From the NCBI GenBank assembly GCA_934486495.1, contig CAKSPW010000045.1, positions 1 to 18,560 of the forward strand: 18,560 nucleotides of DNA, written 5' to 3'. Positions 16,380 through 18,560 of the stretch are shown here, one piece after another. The notes under the pieces are model-generated. The model had not been told where the DNA came from. It did not search any database and saw only the letters and a list, made by a program, of their open reading frames with translations. The stretch comes from an uncultured Clostridia bacterium. Lineage in GTDB: Bacteria > Bacillota > Clostridia > UBA1381. Each line of letters starts with the position of its first letter. The first letter of the stretch is position 1. The position numbers and the translations under genes were made by a program.

Positions 16380-16402
16380 GGCGCTTTGAAATCATATGCG
16401 CC
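16380..16402 (-). promoter_or_regulatory. Hairpin / inverted repeat in the lrp-type gene leader
   Basis: GGCGC and GCGCC flank 13 bases, forming a 5-bp GC stem just upstream of the ribosome site, within the predicted leader. It has no following T-run, so it is not a terminator. It could be an RNA element or an operator for autoregulation; the sequence does not decide. Confidence 0.35.
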
Positions 16403-16434
16403 TTAAAATAATAAATAAAAATCCATTATATTTT

Positions 16435-16463
16435 ATTATACAACATCAGGCGTAAAATTTCCA
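16435..16463 (-). promoter_or_regulatory. Predicted sigma-A promoter for the regulator-aminotransferase operon
   Basis: On the minus strand TGGAAA (16463-16458), 17 bases, then perfect TATAAT (16440-16435), in an A/T-rich gap. Start of transcription near 16428 would give a leader of about 75 bases containing the GGCGC hairpin. The -35 box is weak (4 of 6). The rest of the 16361-16623 gap holds the terminator of the LOG gene and no credible gene. Confidence 0.6.
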
Positions 16464-16554
16464 TAGCATTTTTGAATTTTTTAAACTTTTTTCAAAATTA
16501 TCGTTTATTAAATCCATTTTTAAAGCAATATACATAAAACGCAAGCCACACGTT

Positions 16555-16615
16555 AAAAAGCAAACAGGAGACGCAACGCAAAATGCACGGTAAAATATGC
16601 ATTTCGGCTGCCTCC
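16555..16615 (-). terminator. Rho-independent terminator of the LOG gene, possibly bidirectional
   Basis: Starting nine bases after the LOG stop, CTCC-type outer, GCAGC and CGAAATGCA segments pair with TGCATTTTG, GTTGC and CTCC across a 10-base loop (16588-16597), about 18 pairs with small bulges. The minus strand continues with TGTTTGCTTTTTAA. On the plus strand the same stem is followed by CCG and seven T (16619-16625), so it could also stop transcription coming from the left. Confidence 0.75.
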
Positions 16616-16623
16616 CCGTTTTT

Positions 16624-17202
16624 TTATTTAATATCCTTCAAGTCGAATATGCTGTACATAACAGGCACGTAATTATCAAAATAATCGAATATTTCATCAA
16701 CACTGTTGCACAGCTTATAAAGGTCAAAGCACTCTTTCTTTAAAAAGCCCTGGTCGATGGCGTTTTGGATAAATGCCTGCATGGAATCATAATAGCCGTT
16801 TAAGTTAAACACGGCAATCGGCTTCTCATGCCTTGACAGCTGTTTCAGCGTAAGTATTTCAAAAAATTCCTCAAACGTACCGATTCCGCCGGGCGCAATT
16901 ACAAAAGCATCGGCTCTGTCTTCCATAATCTGCTTGCGCTCTCTCATGGTATCGGGTCTTATAAGCTCGTTACAATGCGAGTATATAATACCATCGACGT
17001 TAAAAAACTTCGGAACAACACCGACAATATCCGCTCCGCCTTCATGACACCCTCGTGCAACCGCACCCATAACTCCGTTTGCGCCTGCTCCGTATACAAG
17101 GTCATGACCGTGTTTTGCAATTTCTCTTCCAAGCTTTTCCGTTTCGCTTATATATATATCGTCAATTGAATTACTCGCCGCACCGTATACACAAATTCTC
17201 AT
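16624..17202 (-). CDS. LOG-family nucleoside 5'-monophosphate phosphoribohydrolase
   Basis: A 192-residue Rossmann-fold protein of the LOG / TIGR00730 family, often misnamed lysine decarboxylase. Characterised members hydrolyse the N-glycosidic bond of cytokinin riboside monophosphates or ordinary nucleoside monophosphates such as AMP. The two family motifs are present: MRERK (86-90) and PGGIGTFEE (104-112), which hold the catalytic Arg and Glu; the N-terminal MRICVYGAASN is the usual first strand and phosphate loop. ATG at 17202 has GGAG 10 bases before it; GTG at 17211 would almost touch that site. It stands alone between its own perfect consensus promoter and a terminator, so it is monocistronic. 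The physiological substrate is not known from sequence. Confidence 0.93.
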   Translation of the reverse strand: MRICVYGAASNSIDDIYISETEKLGREIAKHGHDLVYGAGANGVMGAVARGCHEGGADIVGVVPKFFNVDGIIYSHCNELIRPDTMRERKQIMEDRADAFVIAPGGIGTFEEFFEILTLKQLSRHEKPIAVFNLNGYYDSMQAFIQNAIDQGFLKKECFDLYKLCNSVDEIFDYFDNYVPVMYSIFDLKDIK

Positions 17203-17237
17203 AACTATCACACTCCGTTTTTATATTTATAAGATAT

Positions 17238-17266
17238 ATTATATACCAATCCGCATCAAATGTCAA
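17238..17266 (-). promoter_or_regulatory. Perfect consensus sigma-A promoter for the LOG gene
   Basis: TTGACA (17266-17261), exactly 17 bases, TATAAT (17243-17238) on the minus strand: both boxes match consensus at 6 of 6. Transcription should begin near 17231, leaving a leader of about 29 bases with GGAG before ATG 17202. Confidence 0.9.
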
Positions 17267-17319
17267 CACAATCGGAATATTGTTCTTTATTTTTTAACAT
17301 ATTTTCCATACTTAAAAAA

Positions 17320-17325
17320 TATAAT
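17320..17325 (+). promoter_or_regulatory. Possible -10 box for the YkvI-like gene
   Basis: A perfect TATAAT lies 22 bases before ATG 17348. No good -35 is at the right distance; TTAACA (17294-17299) is 20 bases away. The implied leader is short, about 16 bases including AAAGGA. Tentative. Confidence 0.35.
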
Positions 17326-17347
17326 AACTCTGAAAGGAATGCTTGTT

Positions 17348-18361
17348 ATGAAAAATGCGTTAAAAATTACGTTTGCATACCTTGCCGCCGTGATAGGTGC
17401 AGGGTTTGCATCCGGCAGTGAAGCGGTATATTATTTTGTAAGATTCGGGAAAATAAGCTTTATCGGAATAGTCGGAGCGGCTTTGGGCTTCGGACTGCTT
17501 GCGTTTTTGACTGTCGAAATATGCAGAAAAAACAACATACATGACTTTTACGCTTTGACCGATAACATTATGCCGCACCGCTTCGGCACGCTTATAAGAA
17601 TTGTATCTGATATTTTCATGCTGATAATTCTCGGCGCCATGATTTGCGCATTTGCTCAAATGTCGGTTCTTTTGTTCGGTATACCGACTCGGTTTTGCGC
17701 TGCCGCATTTTCGCTTTTGTGTCTTGCCGTTCTCTATTCTCCCGAAAAGGCAATTATAAATCTGTCGGGTTCGCTCGGAATTTATATCGTCATGTTTTTA
17801 TGCGTTATGTGTATTTACATGATTAACCACCGCTGTACGGATGTTTTTTCACAGTCGGCAAAAAGTATTTTTTCATCAGCGTCATATACATCATACAATT
17901 TTGTATCGGCGTGTCCTCTGCTTTGCACCGCATCATCGGGCATAAAATCAAAAAGACAATCGGTTTTAATCGGTATAATGTCATGCGCATTTTCGTTTCT
18001 TGCGCTTTTTCTTATATGGACGATTATATCCGTATATTACGGGAAAATACCGCTCGGCGAGCTTCCGATGCTGACTTTGGCATCACGTCAGGGATATTTC
18101 TTTTGTCTGCTCTATGCCTCCGTAATGGCTATGTCGATACTTACAACGGCAATTGCAAGCGCATTCGGTGCGTCAAAATCATCAACGCTGAGCTTCCTGC
18201 CAAAATCCGCACGTCCTGCCATAACGGTAGCGGCAGGATTTATCATATCATCTGTCGGATTTTCCTCAATAGTGAGCCGTCTTTACAATCTCGCAGGCAT
18301 ATGTACAATAGTACTGCCCGTGTCATTACTTATAAAATTTGCGATAAATGCCGATAAATAG
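17348..18361 (+). CDS. YkvI-like integral membrane protein (APC-superfamily type)
   Basis: A 337-residue, strongly hydrophobic protein with about ten membrane spans, resembling the uncharacterised YkvI family of Firmicutes. The first span carries AAVIGAGFASGSE (14-25), a glycine-rich unwound-helix motif characteristic of amino acid/cation symporters of the LeuT/APC fold; later spans include the hydrophobic FLALFLIWTIISVYY and the last pair ends in INADK. Transport of an amino acid or similar solute is inferred from this motif; no substrate is established. ATG at 17348 has AAAGGA 9 bases upstream; ATG at 17339 touches that site and is rejected. It is transcribed divergently from the LOG gene. 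No convincing terminator follows; tRNA-Pro has its own promoter 60 bases downstream. Confidence 0.85.
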   Translation: MKNALKITFAYLAAVIGAGFASGSEAVYYFVRFGKISFIGIVGAALGFGLLAFLTVEICRKNNIHDFYALTDNIMPHRFGTLIRIVSDIFMLIILGAMICAFAQMSVLLFGIPTRFCAAAFSLLCLAVLYSPEKAIINLSGSLGIYIVMFLCVMCIYMINHRCTDVFSQSAKSIFSSASYTSYNFVSACPLLCTASSGIKSKRQSVLIGIMSCAFSFLALFLIWTIISVYYGKIPLGELPMLTLASRQGYFFCLLYASVMAMSILTTAIASAFGASKSSTLSFLPKSARPAITVAAGFIISSVGFSSIVSRLYNLAGICTIVLPVSLLIKFAINADK

Positions 18362-18423
18362 CGTATTTTAAAGATAATAAGCGTATATTAAATGTATTTG
18401 CGCCATATCGTCATATAAGAGAT

Positions 18424-18452
18424 TTGAAAAAAAATACTGAATATGTTATTAT
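18424..18452 (+). promoter_or_regulatory. Extended -10 promoter for tRNA-Pro
   Basis: TTGAAA (18424-18429), 17 bases, TATTAT (18447-18452), with TG one base before the -10 (TGTTATTAT), an extended -10. Transcription would begin near 18459, about 25 bases before the mature tRNA. Confidence 0.7.
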
Positions 18453-18483
18453 ATATAAGTCGCATGGCTGTGACACGAGCCGA

Positions 18484-18560
18484 CGGGATGTAGCGCAGTT
18501 TGGTAGCGCATCTGGTTTGGGACCAGAGGGCCGCAGGTTCGAATCCTGTCATCCCGACCA
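18484..18560 (+). tRNA. tRNA-Pro (anticodon UGG)
   Basis: A 77-base tRNA with encoded CCA. The acceptor arms CGGGATG and CATCCCG pair over 7 bases. The D region is GCGCAGTTTGGTAGCGC, the anticodon stem TCTGG/CCAGA encloses loop TTTGGGA with TGG at positions 34-36, and the T arm is CAGGTTCGAATCCTG. C at position 1 and the GGG in the anticodon loop fit proline tRNA. The window ends exactly at its CCA. Confidence 0.97.

Noticed and set aside
18362..18423. Terminator or regulatory repeat after the YkvI-like gene
   Set aside because: There is a short direct repeat (GCGTATTTTA, GCGTATATTA) but no inverted repeat with a T-run; AT-rich sequence explains it.

Overview
The window looks like ordinary chromosome from a low-to-moderate-GC Gram-positive bacterium, most likely a member of Clostridia. 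The basis is strong purine-rich ribosome binding sites (AAGGAGG/AAAGGA type), TTGACA/TATAAT promoters, typical clostridial family versions (an Lrp-type regulator coupled to an aminotransferase, a YkvI-like membrane protein, a UgtP/MurG-like glycosyltransferase) and AT-rich spacers. I see no prophage, insertion sequence, CRISPR array or rRNA. A species cannot be named from this alone.

Layout: thirteen genes run leftward on the minus strand from 17202 to the left edge, and two genes (a membrane protein and tRNA-Pro) run rightward. In minus-strand transcription order they are: a LOG-family nucleotide hydrolase with a perfect consensus promoter and its own terminator; then a long, tightly packed run of an Lrp/AsnC regulator, a class I/II aminotransferase (ATGA overlap), CTP synthase (pyrG), the two subunits of a heterodimeric ABC exporter (ATGA overlap), a GAP1-N2-like 707-residue protein, a signal-peptide plus single-TM protein with a Lys-Ala repeat ectodomain, a hotdog thioesterase and a YebC-family protein, closed by a hairpin. 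Next come a YgiQ-type radical SAM protein whose 3' end overlaps folD by 92 bases, then a promoter, a diacylglycerol glucosyltransferase-like enzyme, and an ABC-F ATPase cut by the left edge. Divergent from the LOG gene is a YkvI-like 10-TM protein, followed by tRNA-Pro(UGG), whose CCA end is the last base of the window.

Most genes are housekeeping (nucleotide, folate, lipid and translation functions). The least explained part is 6380-12967: the ABC exporter pair, the GAP1-N2-like protein and the repeat-rich membrane-anchored protein are packed with 26 bases or less between them. GAP1-N2 is a domain known from GTPase-associated bacterial conflict systems, but no GTPase or other expected partner is present here, so this may be a different or derived use of the domain. 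Other points of note are the ygiQ/folD overlap, the absence of any normal start codon for the intact N-terminus of the upstream ABC subunit, and the asymmetric ATPase sites of the ABC pair.
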